DNA of 51,792 nt from an uncultured Clostridia bacterium. Lineage in GTDB: Bacteria; Bacillota; Clostridia; Oscillospirales; Ruminococcaceae. The position numbers were made by a program, and so were the translations under genes. The DNA lies in the NCBI GenBank assembly GCA_947584375.1, contig CANPWL010000011.1, positions 1 through 51,792 of the forward strand, given 5' to 3'. The notes beneath the pieces were generated by a model that saw only the letters and a list, made by a program, of their open reading frames with translations, was not told the DNA's origin and ran no database searches. Shown one piece after another: positions 34,379 to 43,786 of the stretch (position 1 is the stretch's first letter; each line of letters opens with the position of its first letter).

Positions 34379-34756
34379 TTACAGTGAAACCTTGCCTTCT
34401 ACTTTTCCGTTTACAACGTAATAAGCTGTATCTTCTTCAGGCTTAACATAAATATCAATACTTTTGATTGCAGCTTTATTATTAGCTTTGTAATCTGCTT
34501 CACATGAAGCTGCAACATCACTGGCTGTAATTTGTTTACCGTAAAATTGAATATACACCTTGCTGTCTACCGGCTTTTTAGCAGTTGTTTTCTTTGCAGC
34601 TGTTTTTTTAGTATCAGCTTTTTTAACAGCCGTTTTTTTAGCAGCAGTTTTCTTTTCAGCGGTTTTCTTTTCAGCAGTTTTCTTTACGGCTACGGCAGCC
34701 TTTACTTCAGCTTTAGGAGCAGCAGTAACAGGTGTTTTCTTAGCGTCATTTGCCAT
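34379..34756 (-). CDS. Histone-H1-like Lys/Ala-repeat protein with DUF6465 domain
   Basis: 125 residues. Residues about 18-62 are a tract of AEKKTAAKKTA-type repeats, the composition of eukaryotic histone H1 tails and of bacterial H1-like nucleoid proteins. Residues about 65-125 form a compact domain (VYIQFYGKQITASDVAASCE ... IDIYVKPEEDTAYYVVNGKV) of the DUF6465 type, which resembles a small single-domain fold found in Clostridia with similar tails. The gene sits 51 bases downstream of the HU gene on the same strand, so it is likely cotranscribed. DNA or RNA binding through the tail is expected; what the folded domain binds is unknown. Confidence 0.75.
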   Translation of the reverse strand: MANDAKKTPVTAAPKAEVKAAVAVKKTAEKKTAEKKTAAKKTAVKKADTKKTAAKKTTAKKPVDSKVYIQFYGKQITASDVAASCEADYKANNKAAIKSIDIYVKPEEDTAYYVVNGKVEGKVSL

Positions 34757-34807
34757 AATAGTTACTTCCTTTCTGATTTTAATAATTATAAACCAAATTT
34801 AAAAGGT

Positions 34808-35083
34808 TTATTTTGCAACAGCGTCTTTAAGAGCTTTGCCTGCTTTGAATGCAGGAACTTTTTTAGCAGGAATGCTGATAGGTTCTTTAGTTAAAGGATT
34901 GATAGCATTTCTTGCAGCTCTTTCTTTAACCTCAAAGCTTCCGAATCCTACAAGAGAAATCTTTTCATCCTTTTTCAAGCAATCTGTTATTGTATCAATA
35001 ACAGTTGAAAGAGCCTTCTCTGCATCCTTCTTTGTATAGTCGCCCTTTTCGGCAATCAAATTAATAAATTCTGCTTTAGTCAT
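34808..35083 (-). CDS. hup: HU-family nucleoid DNA-binding protein
   Basis: 91 residues from ATG 35083 (GGAGG eight bases upstream; the reading from TTG 35098 starts inside the ribosome site). The fold is complete: MTKAEFINLIAEKG, GFGSFEVKERAARN, and the DNA-binding arm NPLTKEPISIPAKKVPAFKAG. HU bends and compacts DNA as a dimer. The downstream H1-like gene makes a two-gene chromatin unit. Confidence 0.96.
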   Translation of the reverse strand: MTKAEFINLIAEKGDYTKKDAEKALSTVIDTITDCLKKDEKISLVGFGSFEVKERAARNAINPLTKEPISIPAKKVPAFKAGKALKDAVAK

Positions 35084-35401
35084 TATAAATTCCTCCAATT
35101 TTATTTTACCATTATTTTAAATCATTATTTGATTATAGTCAAGAATTTTAAAGATAAATCAACTTTTTTAATAAGTTTTAAGGCTTAAAAACCGTTTAAT
35201 TGGACATTTCATACAAAAAAATACCGATTTTTAGAGCAATAAAAATCTGTTTAACATTCTATTAAAGGGTAATATTGATATAATTTTTATTTCACATATA
35301 CATTTTTAAATACAATTGTAAATTATTTAGCGGGATAATTTGCATTATAGATTTATTATAACAAATTAATATGTATTTATATAAAAAAATAGTGTAAATC
35401 A
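35084..35401. other. AT-rich intergenic region between HU and MFS genes
   Basis: A 386-base gap between divergent genes. It holds a likely HU -10 (TATAAT, minus strand, 35137-35132) without a good -35, and the MFS promoter at 35402. No repeat or RNA was recognised. Confidence 0.5.
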
Positions 35402-35430
35402 TTGACTTTGTAATATTACTTTGATAAAAT
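35402..35430 (+). promoter_or_regulatory. Promoter of the MFS transporter
   Basis: TTGACT (35402-35407), 17 bases, TAAAAT (35425-35430). Confidence 0.65.
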
Positions 35431-35469
35431 AATCTAAGTATATATCAGAATTATCAAGAGGAAGTTTTT

Positions 35470-36702
35470 ATGACGCTTACATTTAAACATACAAAAACAG
35501 CTTGTTATTTAGGATATATTACTCAGGCTGTTGTAAATAATTTAGCTCCTCTTTTATTTGTAACATTTCAAAGAGATTTTGGTATAGGATTTTCAAAGCT
35601 GGGAACATTGATTGTTGTTAATTTTGCAGTGCAAATTGCAGTTGATTTGCTTTCATCCCGTATCATTTCAATGATCGGTATTAGGGGTGCCTGTATATTG
35701 GCGCATATAATGTCCGTAACGGGTCTTGTACTTATGGGAACTCTTCCTATGATAATGTACAATACGTTTATAGGATTGCTTATTGCATTGGTATGCTGTG
35801 CTGTTGGCGGGGGCTTGATAGAGGTAGTTATAAGCCCGGTAATTGAGGCTGTTCCAAGTGATAATAAAGCTTCGCAAATGGCTTTGCTTCATTCATTCTA
35901 TTCATGGGGACAGGTTTCTGTTGTTTTATTGTCAACTCTGTATTTTGTTACGGCAGGGATTGAAAATTGGTTTTTGCTTCCTTTTATTTATGCGGCTATA
36001 CCTTTTCTTAACTTGTTTTTATTTATAAAGGTTCCAATTGCACAGCTTGTTGAAAAAGGAAAAGAGATGAGTATATCTTCTCTTTTAAGGACAAGAATAC
36101 TATGGATTATGATTTTATTTATGATTTGCTCAGGGGCAAGTGAAATGGTAATAAGTCAATGGTCTTCGTTGCTGGCAGAACTGGGTTTGGGAGTATCAAA
36201 AACAGTAGGCGATATATTAGGACCTTGTTTGTTTGCATTTTTAATGGCACTTTCCCGAATGTTTTTCGGGTTTAAGGTCACAGATAAAAGCCTTAAGCCT
36301 TCGCTAATGATTTGTGCATTAGGATGCTTTTTATCATTTGCAATTGTGGCGTTTTCAAGAGCGTCAATTCTTTCGCTGATAGGATGCGGTTTGTCAGGCT
36401 TTTTTGTAGGGATTATGTGGCCGGGTATTTACAGCTTGTCAGCGTCTAAACTTCCCAAGGGAGGGACCTCGATGTTTATGCTTCTTGCATTTGCAGGCGA
36501 TATAGGCTGCTCAAGCGGTTCGGGACTTGTCGGATATGTCAGTGATATTGTAAAAAGAACAGGGCATTCTATATTTAAAGATATAATTTATTTTGCGGAT
36601 TCTACACAGTTGGGATTGAAAACCGGAATAATAATTGCTATGATTTTTCCTTTAATTCTATTTGCAGGTTTATTTTTAATGATTCGTTTTGCTAAAAGGT
36701 AA
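35470..36702 (+). CDS. MFS transporter, substrate unknown
   Basis: 410 residues with about 12 hydrophobic helices and a short central cytoplasmic loop near residue 195. The N-half motif LLHSFYSWGQ and the overall FucP-like order of helices suggest the sugar:proton symporter-like part of MFS, but selectivity cannot be deduced. AAGAGGAAG precedes ATG 35470. It is followed after 71 bases by ktrB and may be cotranscribed with it; there is no terminator between them. Confidence 0.75.
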   Translation: MTLTFKHTKTACYLGYITQAVVNNLAPLLFVTFQRDFGIGFSKLGTLIVVNFAVQIAVDLLSSRIISMIGIRGACILAHIMSVTGLVLMGTLPMIMYNTFIGLLIALVCCAVGGGLIEVVISPVIEAVPSDNKASQMALLHSFYSWGQVSVVLLSTLYFVTAGIENWFLLPFIYAAIPFLNLFLFIKVPIAQLVEKGKEMSISSLLRTRILWIMILFMICSGASEMVISQWSSLLAELGLGVSKTVGDILGPCLFAFLMALSRMFFGFKVTDKSLKPSLMICALGCFLSFAIVAFSRASILSLIGCGLSGFFVGIMWPGIYSLSASKLPKGGTSMFMLLAFAGDIGCSSGSGLVGYVSDIVKRTGHSIFKDIIYFADSTQLGLKTGIIIAMIFPLILFAGLFLMIRFAKR

Positions 36703-36773
36703 AAAGTATAAATCATTTTTTATCGGAAATAAGAATAAGAAACGGAGGAATGTTCCGAAAGGGGCATAATTAT

Positions 36774-38105
36774 ATGATTAGTAAACTATCTTCTATTCAG
36801 ATTTTGGTTATAGGTTTTTTCGTAATAATTACGTTAGGAACAATTTTATTGCTGTTGCCTTGTGCAACAAGAGATGGTGAAACTACTAACTTTATAAACG
36901 CTTTTTTTACGGCAACATCTGCTACCTGCGTAACAGGACTTGCGGTATTTGATACATACAGCCATTGGACGTTGTTCGGTCAGATAACAATATTGTCAAT
37001 GATACAGATAGGCGGACTCGGTTTTATGTCTATTGCGACGTTTCTTTCACTTGCTATGAGAAGAAAAATCACTTTGAAAGAGCGGGGAATAATACAGGAA
37101 GCGCTTAATATGCCGGAGATTGCCGGTGTAGTCAGGCTTATGAAGCACGTTTTGTTCGGTACGGTTTTATTCGAGCTTTGCGGGGCAATAATTTTCAGCA
37201 TTAGATTTGTTCCAATTATGGGATTTGCAAGAGGAGTATACACTGCGGTATTTCATTCGGTTTCATCCTTCTGCAATGCCGGGTTTGATTTGTTCGGACG
37301 TCTAAATAGCGGATCTTCTATGGAATATTTTAACGGAGATGTTCTTATAAATGTTGTGACCATGGCTTTGATAGTTATAGGAGGAATAGGTTTTTATGTC
37401 TGGGAGGATATCCACAGAAACGGACTTCATTTTAAAAAGTATAAACTTCACTCAAAAATGGTTATTTCTATGACTTTAGTGCTTATTGTAATTCCCGCTG
37501 TGCTATTCTTTGTGCTGGAAAGAAATCATGCGTATAAGGGATTTTCAACTCCGCAGGCAATTATGTCTGCAAGCTTTCAGTCGGTAACTTTAAGAACAGC
37601 AGGTTTCAGTACAGTAGCTTCGTCGCAGCTTACTGATTCGTCGTCTTTACTAGGATGTGTATTGATGCTTATCGGAGGCTCTCCGGGTTCAACCGCCGGC
37701 GGTATCAAAACAACTTCGTTTATGATTTTAATTCTTGGGGTTTTTTCTATAATATCAAAAAGAGACTCTATAACGGCATTTAAAAGAAGATTACCGCATG
37801 GATATTTGTCTAAGGTTTTGGCAATTCTGACAATGTATCTGTTTTTTGCACTATTATCAGTGGGAATTATTTGTGCTATTGACCCGATAGAGCTTAGGGA
37901 ATCACTGTTTCAGGTGTTTTCCGCCATCGGAACGGTAGGAGTAGATATGACGGATACAGGCGCTTTATCAAATATTCCTAAGGTGATTTTATCCATACTG
38001 ATGTTCTTTGGAAGAATAGGCGGGCTTTCTCTTGCACTTGCTTTTTCAAAGCCTATTGTATCTCCGCCGGTTAAGTATCCGATGGAGAAAATATCAGTAG
38101 GATAA
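36774..38105 (+). CDS. ktrB: Potassium uptake channel subunit KtrB/TrkH
   Basis: 443 residues from ATG 36774 (GAAAGGGG nine bases upstream); ATG 36750 lies one base after a GGAGG and is too close. Four M1-P-M2 units are visible with the selectivity-filter loops SATCVTGLA, SFCNAGFDL, RTAGFST and AIGTVGVD. As in TrkH/KtrB the filter is single-glycine per loop. KtrB moves K+ (and Na+) inward and needs the KtrA ring to gate. Next gene is ktrA, 59 bases on. Confidence 0.93.
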   Translation: MISKLSSIQILVIGFFVIITLGTILLLLPCATRDGETTNFINAFFTATSATCVTGLAVFDTYSHWTLFGQITILSMIQIGGLGFMSIATFLSLAMRRKITLKERGIIQEALNMPEIAGVVRLMKHVLFGTVLFELCGAIIFSIRFVPIMGFARGVYTAVFHSVSSFCNAGFDLFGRLNSGSSMEYFNGDVLINVVTMALIVIGGIGFYVWEDIHRNGLHFKKYKLHSKMVISMTLVLIVIPAVLFFVLERNHAYKGFSTPQAIMSASFQSVTLRTAGFSTVASSQLTDSSSLLGCVLMLIGGSPGSTAGGIKTTSFMILILGVFSIISKRDSITAFKRRLPHGYLSKVLAILTMYLFFALLSVGIICAIDPIELRESLFQVFSAIGTVGVDMTDTGALSNIPKVILSILMFFGRIGGLSLALAFSKPIVSPPVKYPMEKISVG

Positions 38106-38164
38106 TAAGTAAAAAGTGGGAAAAGCTTAATATATATTTTGAAATATGGGGATGTGATATTAAT

Positions 38165-38812
38165 ATGAAATCGATATTGATTATAGGTATGGGAAGCTAC
38201 GGAAGATATGCTGCTTTAAAATATATGCAGCTTGGACATGATGTTATGGTAGTAGATGATGACGAAGAAAAGATAACAGAAATTGCTTCAAGGGTCACAT
38301 CGGCGCAAATAGGAGATTGTACCAAGGAAGAGGTTTTGCGTTCACTTAGTATTAATTCATATGATATATGTATAGTGTCGATAGGAGATAATTTTCAGGC
38401 TAGCCTTGAAATTACTTCTCTTCTCAAAGAGCTTGGAGCGTCGTTTGTTATTTCTATGGCATCAAAGGATAATCAAGCAAAGTTTTTGTTAAAGGTGGGA
38501 GCGGATTCCGTTGTTTATCCGAACAAGGACAGCGCCGAGCACCTTGCAATGAAAACAGGGTCAAGGAATGTATTTGAGTTTTTTAATCTGACTTCTGAAA
38601 TTTCTATATACGAGATTCCCGTTCCCGGTAAATGGATAGGAAAATCCATTCAGGAAATTGACGTAAGAAATAAATACGGTATTTCGATTCTTGCAATAAA
38701 AGTAGGGAATGATATCACAGAAGTTCCCAATGCCGATTACACATTTGATGATTCTGAAAATGAGCATCTTATAGTTATGGGAAAAGAAAAAGATATTTAT
38801 AAGCTTAAATAA
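38165..38812 (+). CDS. ktrA: Potassium channel regulatory subunit KtrA (RCK domain)
   Basis: 215 residues. Rossmann-like RCK_N with the nucleotide motif IGMGSYGRYAA and the acidic VVDDDEEKI at the end of strand 2 binds ATP/ADP or NAD(H); RCK_C (about 135-215) in Firmicutes is a c-di-AMP target. The protein forms an octameric ring gating KtrB. GGGGATGTGA precedes ATG 38165. A terminator follows at 38824. Confidence 0.93.
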   Translation: MKSILIIGMGSYGRYAALKYMQLGHDVMVVDDDEEKITEIASRVTSAQIGDCTKEEVLRSLSINSYDICIVSIGDNFQASLEITSLLKELGASFVISMASKDNQAKFLLKVGADSVVYPNKDSAEHLAMKTGSRNVFEFFNLTSEISIYEIPVPGKWIGKSIQEIDVRNKYGISILAIKVGNDITEVPNADYTFDDSENEHLIVMGKEKDIYKLK

Positions 38813-38823
38813 AGAATATTTTT

Positions 38824-38851
38824 GCGTTTCGCAATTTGCGGAACGCTTTTT
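38824..38851 (+). terminator. Terminator after ktrA
   Basis: GCGTTTCGC (38824-38832) pairs with GCGGAACGC (38838-38846), then TTTTT. Confidence 0.8.
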
Positions 38852-39069
38852 CATTGAAATAAATTTAACTTAATATCTAAATTAAAGCGGTTAGATTTGT
38901 CACATAACTGTCACAATTTTGATTTAAAATAATTCTGCAAAAAATGACAAGTTTTACTGATAAACAACAATAAATTTTAACTTTTATATCTATTAATTTC
39001 TTGTTAAAAATATCTTGATGTGATATACTTAGCATAAGTTTAATTACATAATACGGAGGGAATGATCAG

Positions 39070-41559
39070 ATGCTTTCATTAAAAAACATAAAAAAGGATT
39101 ATAATAGCGGTGAGCAGACGGTTCATGCTTTAAAAGGAATAAGCATTGATTTCAGAGAGAATGAATTTGTGTCGGTTCTGGGACAGTCAGGATGCGGAAA
39201 AACAACAATGCTTAATATTATAGGAGGACTTGACAGATATACAGAGGGAGATTTAATTATCAACGGTGTGTCGACAAAACAGTATAAAGCCAAGGATTGG
39301 GACGCTTATCGTAATCATTCAATAGGATTTGTTTTTCAAAGCTATAATCTTATAATGCATCTTACTGTTTTGAGAAATGTTGAGCTTGCTTTGACGTTAT
39401 CGGGAATATCAAAGTCTGAGAGAAGGAAAAGGGCGGTTTCTGCGCTTGAGAAGGTTGGGCTAAAGGATCAGATCAACAAAAAGCCTAATCAGCTTTCCGG
39501 TGGACAAATGCAAAGAGTTGCCATTGCCAGAGCATTGGTAAACGATCCTGATATTATTCTGGCAGATGAACCGACGGGGGCTCTTGATACTCAAACGAGC
39601 ATTCAGGTTATGGAGCTTTTAAAAGAGGTTGCAAATGATAAGCTTGTTATTATGGTAACGCATAACCCGACCCTTGCTGAGAAGTATTCAACGAGAATAA
39701 TCAAGCTTTCAGACGGAGAGGTAATTGATGATTCCGATCCGTTTGAGTATGAATTGGATAAAGAAACAGAGAATGAAGCCAATAACAGGGAAAAGAAAGA
39801 AAGCATAAAGTCAAGAAAGAAAAAGTCTATGAGCTTTTTAACCGCTTTATCATTGAGCTTTAAAAATTTAAGTACTAAAAAGACAAGAACTATTCTTACA
39901 TCATTTGCAGGAAGTATAGGAATTATAGGAATTGCACTCATTCTCTCTTTGTCAAGCGGTTTTCAAACATATATAAACGTAATGGAGGAGGAAACCCTTT
40001 CGTCCTACCCATTACAGATAGATAAGCTCGCAATGGACGGAGAAAGTATGGCGGCTATGTTCAGTGATGATTATGACACTGAAAATGAAAAGGAGTTTCC
40101 TGATGAGAAAAAGGTTCATACAAAGGAAGTTTTAGACTCTATTATAAATTCTTATGCCGATGGCGTTACAGTAAACGATATGAAAAGTTTGAAGCAGTAT
40201 ATTGAGAAAAATCCTGATAAAATCAATCATCTTGTAAACGGAATTCAGTATAAGTATTCAAATGAGTTCAATGTATATTCTTCAGAATATGATGATACCA
40301 AAAACACAAGGAACAATCCTATTGATTTTGACAGCACGTCTGATGTTACTCAGGGCGGAGTAAATATGATGTTTAATCAGACACCTGTGTGGAATGAGCT
40401 TATTGACAATCAAAAGCTTTTAGAATCACAATATGATGTTTTAGCAGGAAGCTGGCCTAAGGATAAAAATGAGGTTGTAATTGTTGTTGATGAATATAAC
40501 AGAATTGACGATTATGTTCTGTATTCACTGGGACTAAGGAGCATTGATGATTATAATAAATCGGTAGAGGCGATTGTCTCAGGAAATACTAAGGATATTC
40601 CTGACCAGGCGACAGAATTCAGTTTTGACGAGTTGTTGAACAGAACATATAAGCTTGTTATGACAAGCGACTATTTTAAAAAGCAAAACGGCGTTTGGTC
40701 AGATATGAGAAATGACGCAAAGTATATGAAATCAGTTTTGGATAAATCATTGGATTTAAAGGTTTCGGGTATTATCAGAATAAAAGACGGAGTTACGGCA
40801 ACTGCATTCGGCAGCGGCGGAATAGGCTACAAAAAAGAACTGACAGACTATATTATTAATTCGGTAAATGCGTCAAAAATAGTTAAGGAACAGCAGTCCA
40901 ACCCCGATATTAATGTATTCACAGGTCGGGAGTTCGGCGGTACTGACACTTTTGAGAATAATCTGACGGTTCTTGGAGTGTCAGATTTGGATGATCCGGT
41001 GTCAATACTTTTCTATGCAAAAGGATTTGACGAAAAAGAATCTTTAGTTAAAGTTTTAGACGACTATAACGGTTCCAGAAAGACGGACAGCGAAAAAGTT
41101 CAGTATACAGATTATGTGGGATTGATGATGAGCTCAATTACTACAATAATAAATTCCATATCATATGTATTAATTGCATTTGTTACGATTTCGCTTGTAG
41201 TTTCTTCTATTATGATAGGAATTATAACTTATATTTCTGTTCTTGAGAGAACAAAGGAAATCGGTATTTTGAGAAGTATAGGAGCGTCCAAGCGGGATAT
41301 TTCACGGGTATTCAATGCTGAAACCCTTATCGTAGGCTTTACGGCAGGAATTATCGGTATATTTATTACTGTTTTGCTTGATATTCCGATAACAATGATC
41401 ATAAAGCATCTTACAGATCTTGATATTGTAGCTATGCTTCCTGCGGCAGGAGGTATAATACTTGTTATAATCAGTATGCTCTTAACGCTTATTGCAGGTT
41501 TGATTCCGTCAAGAATGGCGGCAAAAAAGGACCCGGTAGTTGCACTTAGAACAGAATAA
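39070..41559 (+). CDS. ABC transporter, fused ATPase and FtsX-type permease (MacB-like)
   Basis: 829 residues. Residues 1 to about 225 are an ABC ATPase of the LolD/MacB group: Walker [10 protein letters not shown] (38-46), signature LSGGQ (142-146), Walker [13 protein letters not shown] charged linker (about 230-255) leads to the permease: one helix near 275-295, a large extracytoplasmic domain (about 300-690) and three helices at the C-terminus with FtsX family residues ([20 protein letters not shown]). Such MacB/YvrO-type fusions move peptides or lipids or transmit mechanical signals; the substrate is unknown. There is no membrane-fusion partner nearby. It begins after GGAGGG and is monocistronic. 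Confidence 0.88.
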   Translation: MLSLKNIKKDYNSGEQTVHALKGISIDFRENEFVSVLGQSGCGKTTMLNIIGGLDRYTEGDLIINGVSTKQYKAKDWDAYRNHSIGFVFQSYNLIMHLTVLRNVELALTLSGISKSERRKRAVSALEKVGLKDQINKKPNQLSGGQMQRVAIARALVNDPDIILADEPTGALDTQTSIQVMELLKEVANDKLVIMVTHNPTLAEKYSTRIIKLSDGEVIDDSDPFEYELDKETENEANNREKKESIKSRKKKSMSFLTALSLSFKNLSTKKTRTILTSFAGSIGIIGIALILSLSSGFQTYINVMEEETLSSYPLQIDKLAMDGESMAAMFSDDYDTENEKEFPDEKKVHTKEVLDSIINSYADGVTVNDMKSLKQYIEKNPDKINHLVNGIQYKYSNEFNVYSSEYDDTKNTRNNPIDFDSTSDVTQGGVNMMFNQTPVWNELIDNQKLLESQYDVLAGSWPKDKNEVVIVVDEYNRIDDYVLYSLGLRSIDDYNKSVEAIVSGNTKDIPDQATEFSFDELLNRTYKLVMTSDYFKKQNGVWSDMRNDAKYMKSVLDKSLDLKVSGIIRIKDGVTATAFGSGGIGYKKELTDYIINSVNASKIVKEQQSNPDINVFTGREFGGTDTFENNLTVLGVSDLDDPVSILFYAKGFDEKESLVKVLDDYNGSRKTDSEKVQYTDYVGLMMSSITTIINSISYVLIAFVTISLVVSSIMIGIITYISVLERTKEIGILRSIGASKRDISRVFNAETLIVGFTAGIIGIFITVLLDIPITMIIKHLTDLDIVAMLPAAGGIILVIISMLLTLIAGLIPSRMAAKKDPVVALRTE

Positions 41560-41671
41560 TTTTTAAGATTTACCTTATAATAATTAAAGTTATTTTGTCA
41601 ATAATATCAGATGTGTGTATAAATATATAAAATTTTCTAATAAATAAGTATTTTATTAAGACTAATTAAAA

Positions 41672-41685
41672 GTTGCATTTGCAAC
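41672..41685. promoter_or_regulatory. GTTGCA-N2-TGCAAC palindrome at the fprA promoter
   Basis: GTTGCATTTGCAAC. Its reverse complement is identical to the nrdD site at 48194-48207. With the predicted -10 TATATT (41708-41713) the start is near 41720, placing the palindrome centre at about -41.5. Confidence 0.7.
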
Positions 41686-41689
41686 AGAA

Positions 41690-41718
41690 TTGAAAAATTC
41701 AATATGGTATATTAATAT
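41690..41718 (+). promoter_or_regulatory. fprA-rbr promoter region
   Basis: Two overlapping readings: TATATT (41708-41713) with a poor -35 (CAGAAT), as in an activator-dependent promoter, or TTGAAA (41690-41695), 17 bases, TAATAT (41713-41718). The palindrome just upstream favours the first. Confidence 0.5.
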
Positions 41719-41754
41719 ACAGAAAACAACCTTAAATTGGGTAATATAAAACTA

Positions 41755-41792
41755 GTGAGGAGGAAATGCTTCATTTAAAGCATTAATTAAGC
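41755..41792 (+). promoter_or_regulatory. Ribosome site, hairpin and mini-ORF before fprA
   Basis: A strong GTGAGGAGG (41755-41763) lies about 30 bases before the fprA start, much too far for direct use. Between them ATGCTT (41766-41771) pairs with AAGCAT (41778-41783), which would bring the two to about 11 bases. The same bases also encode a six-codon ORF (ATG 41766, stop 41784-41786). Confidence 0.5.
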
Positions 41793-42998
41793 ATGTCGGC
41801 AATTAAAATAACAGATAACTTATATTCAGTAGGAATTTTAAATCCTGCAATGAGAATTTTTGACGTAATAATGAGAACAGACTACGGAACTTCTTATAAT
41901 TCATATATTTTAAAGGGAAAAGAAAAGACTGCGTTGATTGAAGTAAGCCACGCTAACTTTTTTGATTCATATTTGAACAATATAAAAGAGGTATGCGAGC
42001 CGTCAAGCATAGACTATATCATTCTAAATCACTGTGAGCCCGACCACAGCGGAGCATTAGCAGATATTTTAAAGCATTGCAATGCTAAGATCGTATGCAC
42101 AAGAGCAGGCTCTAACTTTCTGAAAAACATCACTAACAGTGACAGCGTAGATTATATGATAGTCAATGACGGGGATACTCTTGATTTAGGCGGCGTTGAG
42201 CTGAAGTTTATACCTGCGGCGTTTCTTCACTGGCCTGATTCAATGTTCACATACTGTGAAAGCGAAAAAGTGTTGTTTTCCTGCGATGTGTTTGGCTGTC
42301 ACTATTGCGAGCCGTATATGTTTGATAAGTTCATAGCTTATGACAAGTCGTATGAAATCGCATTAAAAGGTTATTACGACGTTATTTTCGGACCGTTCAA
42401 GTCATTTGTAACAGCAGGTATGAAAAAGATCGAGGGTCTTGAGTTTGACACTGTTTGTCCAAGTCACGGACCTATTCTTACAAAGAACGGCAAGCTTAAT
42501 AGTGTATTAGAAAAATACAGAGAGTGGAGTTCTCAACCTAAAAAGGACAAGAAAGTCATCCCTGTGTTTTACTGTTCGGCATACGGAAATACCGCAAAAG
42601 CGGCTTGTGCCATAAGCAAGGGAATTTCTAAAGCTTCTGATGATTTGGAAACAAAGGTCTATGATATAAACGATTATGATTTAACTGAGCTTGCGAAAAT
42701 TATAAATTCAAGCGACGCTTTCGCTATCGGTTCGCCGACAATAAACAGCGATGCGGTCGCACCTGTATGGTCGCTTATAAGTACTATTGATGCTATCAAC
42801 AACCGTAAGAAAAAGGCTCTTGTATTTGGTTCTTACGGCTGGAGCGGAGAGGCTGTTCCAAACCTTATCGGCAGGCTAAAGGGAATAAAAAATGATGTAT
42901 TCGGCGAAGGCTTTAAGTTCTGCTTTGTTCCGACTGATGAGGATTTAAAGGCTGCCGAAGACTTGGGAGAAGAATTTGCAAAAGCTGTTTTAGGCTAA
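41793..42998 (+). CDS. fprA: Flavodiiron protein (A-type flavoprotein, O2/NO reductase)
   Basis: 401 residues. It reduces O2 to water (or NO to N2O) at a diiron site using FMN. The metallo-beta-lactamase-like N-domain has the diiron motif H80-x-E82-x-D84-H85 (NHCEPDHSG), FLHWPDSMFTY, SCDVFGCHYC and SHGPIL. The C-terminal flavodoxin domain (about 255-401) starts with PVFYCSAYGNTAKAA. No fused rubredoxin, so electrons probably come through a rubredoxin domain such as that of the neighbouring reverse rubrerythrin. Start ATG 41793 gives the standard N-terminus but has an odd leader. Likely cotranscribed with the rubrerythrin 60 bases on. Confidence 0.95.
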   Translation: MSAIKITDNLYSVGILNPAMRIFDVIMRTDYGTSYNSYILKGKEKTALIEVSHANFFDSYLNNIKEVCEPSSIDYIILNHCEPDHSGALADILKHCNAKIVCTRAGSNFLKNITNSDSVDYMIVNDGDTLDLGGVELKFIPAAFLHWPDSMFTYCESEKVLFSCDVFGCHYCEPYMFDKFIAYDKSYEIALKGYYDVIFGPFKSFVTAGMKKIEGLEFDTVCPSHGPILTKNGKLNSVLEKYREWSSQPKKDKKVIPVFYCSAYGNTAKAACAISKGISKASDDLETKVYDINDYDLTELAKIINSSDAFAIGSPTINSDAVAPVWSLISTIDAINNRKKKALVFGSYGWSGEAVPNLIGRLKGIKNDVFGEGFKFCFVPTDEDLKAAEDLGEEFAKAVLG

Positions 42999-43058
42999 GG
43001 ATAAAGATTATAACACTGATGTGTTAATAATAAATAATATATTGAGGAGGAAAATATT

Positions 43059-43610
43059 ATGGCAAAATGGATTTGTCCGGTATGCGGATATGTTCACGAG
43101 GGTGACACACCTCCGGAGAAATGCCCGCAGTGCGGAGTTCCGGGAGAGAAATTTAACAAGGCTGAATCGGCTGAAATCACATGGGCTGACGACCACAAGG
43201 TTGGCAGTGCTCAGGGATTGGATCCTGAGGTCGTTCAAGGTCTTAAAGATAATTTCAACGGTGAGTGTTCAGAAGTCGGAATGTATCTTGCAATGGCAAG
43301 AGTAGCATTCAGAGAGGGTTATCCTGAGGTAGGTCTTTACTACGAGAAGGCAGCTTATGAGGAGGCAGAGCACGCTGCTAAATTTGCAGAGCTTCTCGGC
43401 GAAGTTGTTACAGACTCTACTAAGAAGAATCTTGAACTCAGATATATGGCTGAGAACGGTGCCTGCGAAGGTAAGTTAATGCTCGCTAAGAAGGCTAAAG
43501 AGCTTGGATACGACGCTGTTCACGACACAGTTCACGAAATGGCTAAGGACGAGGCTCGTCACGGACGTGCTTTCAAGGGCTTGCTTGACAGATATTTCTC
43601 AGGTAAGTAA
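43059..43610 (+). CDS. Reverse rubrerythrin
   Basis: 183 residues. The order is rubredoxin domain first (C6-x2-C9 and C22-x2-C25, [12 protein letters not shown] and KCPQCG) and ferritin-like diiron domain second ([39 protein letters not shown]), the reverse of classic rubrerythrin. Such proteins act as NADH-dependent peroxide and O2 reductases in Clostridia, usually with a flavodiiron protein as here. GGAGG precedes ATG 43059. The operon probably ends at 43736-43765. Expression probably depends on the palindrome at 41672. Confidence 0.95.
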   Translation: MAKWICPVCGYVHEGDTPPEKCPQCGVPGEKFNKAESAEITWADDHKVGSAQGLDPEVVQGLKDNFNGECSEVGMYLAMARVAFREGYPEVGLYYEKAAYEEAEHAAKFAELLGEVVTDSTKKNLELRYMAENGACEGKLMLAKKAKELGYDAVHDTVHEMAKDEARHGRAFKGLLDRYFSGK

Positions 43611-43657
43611 GTTACATAGTAAAGGTTAATTTAGAGGATAGGTAATCTATCCTCTCT

Positions 43658-43733
43658 GGGTGTAGATAAAGCCTTTTTAGGGGCATGCCCTGCAAGAGAG
43701 GGCTGCCCCTAAAAATATACTTTATATACACCC
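43658..43733. repeat. 76-bp near-perfect inverted repeat after the rubrerythrin gene
   Basis: Nested arms: GGGTGTA-G-ATAAAG (43658-43671) with CTTTAT-AT-ACACCC (43720-43733); TTTTTAGGGGCA (43674-43685) with TGCCCCTAAAAA (43704-43715); and GCCCT with AGGGC inside. It is a cruciform-sized palindrome without ORF, like a small MITE or structured RNA. Confidence 0.75.
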
Positions 43734-43735
43734 TG

Positions 43736-43765
43736 AGACCGAAGAATAATCTTCGGTCTTTTTTT
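43736..43765 (+). terminator. Terminator of the fprA-rubrerythrin operon
   Basis: AGACCGAAGA (43736-43745), ATAA loop, TCTTCGGTCT (43750-43759), T-run to 43765. Confidence 0.9.
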
Positions 43766-43786
43766 GTGCTGTATTTGCAAGAATAA

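Noticed and set aside
34532-34894. 120- and 80-residue open frames opposite the Lys/Ala-repeat gene
   Set aside because: Explained by the antisense of AAG/GCT-rich repeats; the sense strand has the ribosome site and a recognisable domain.
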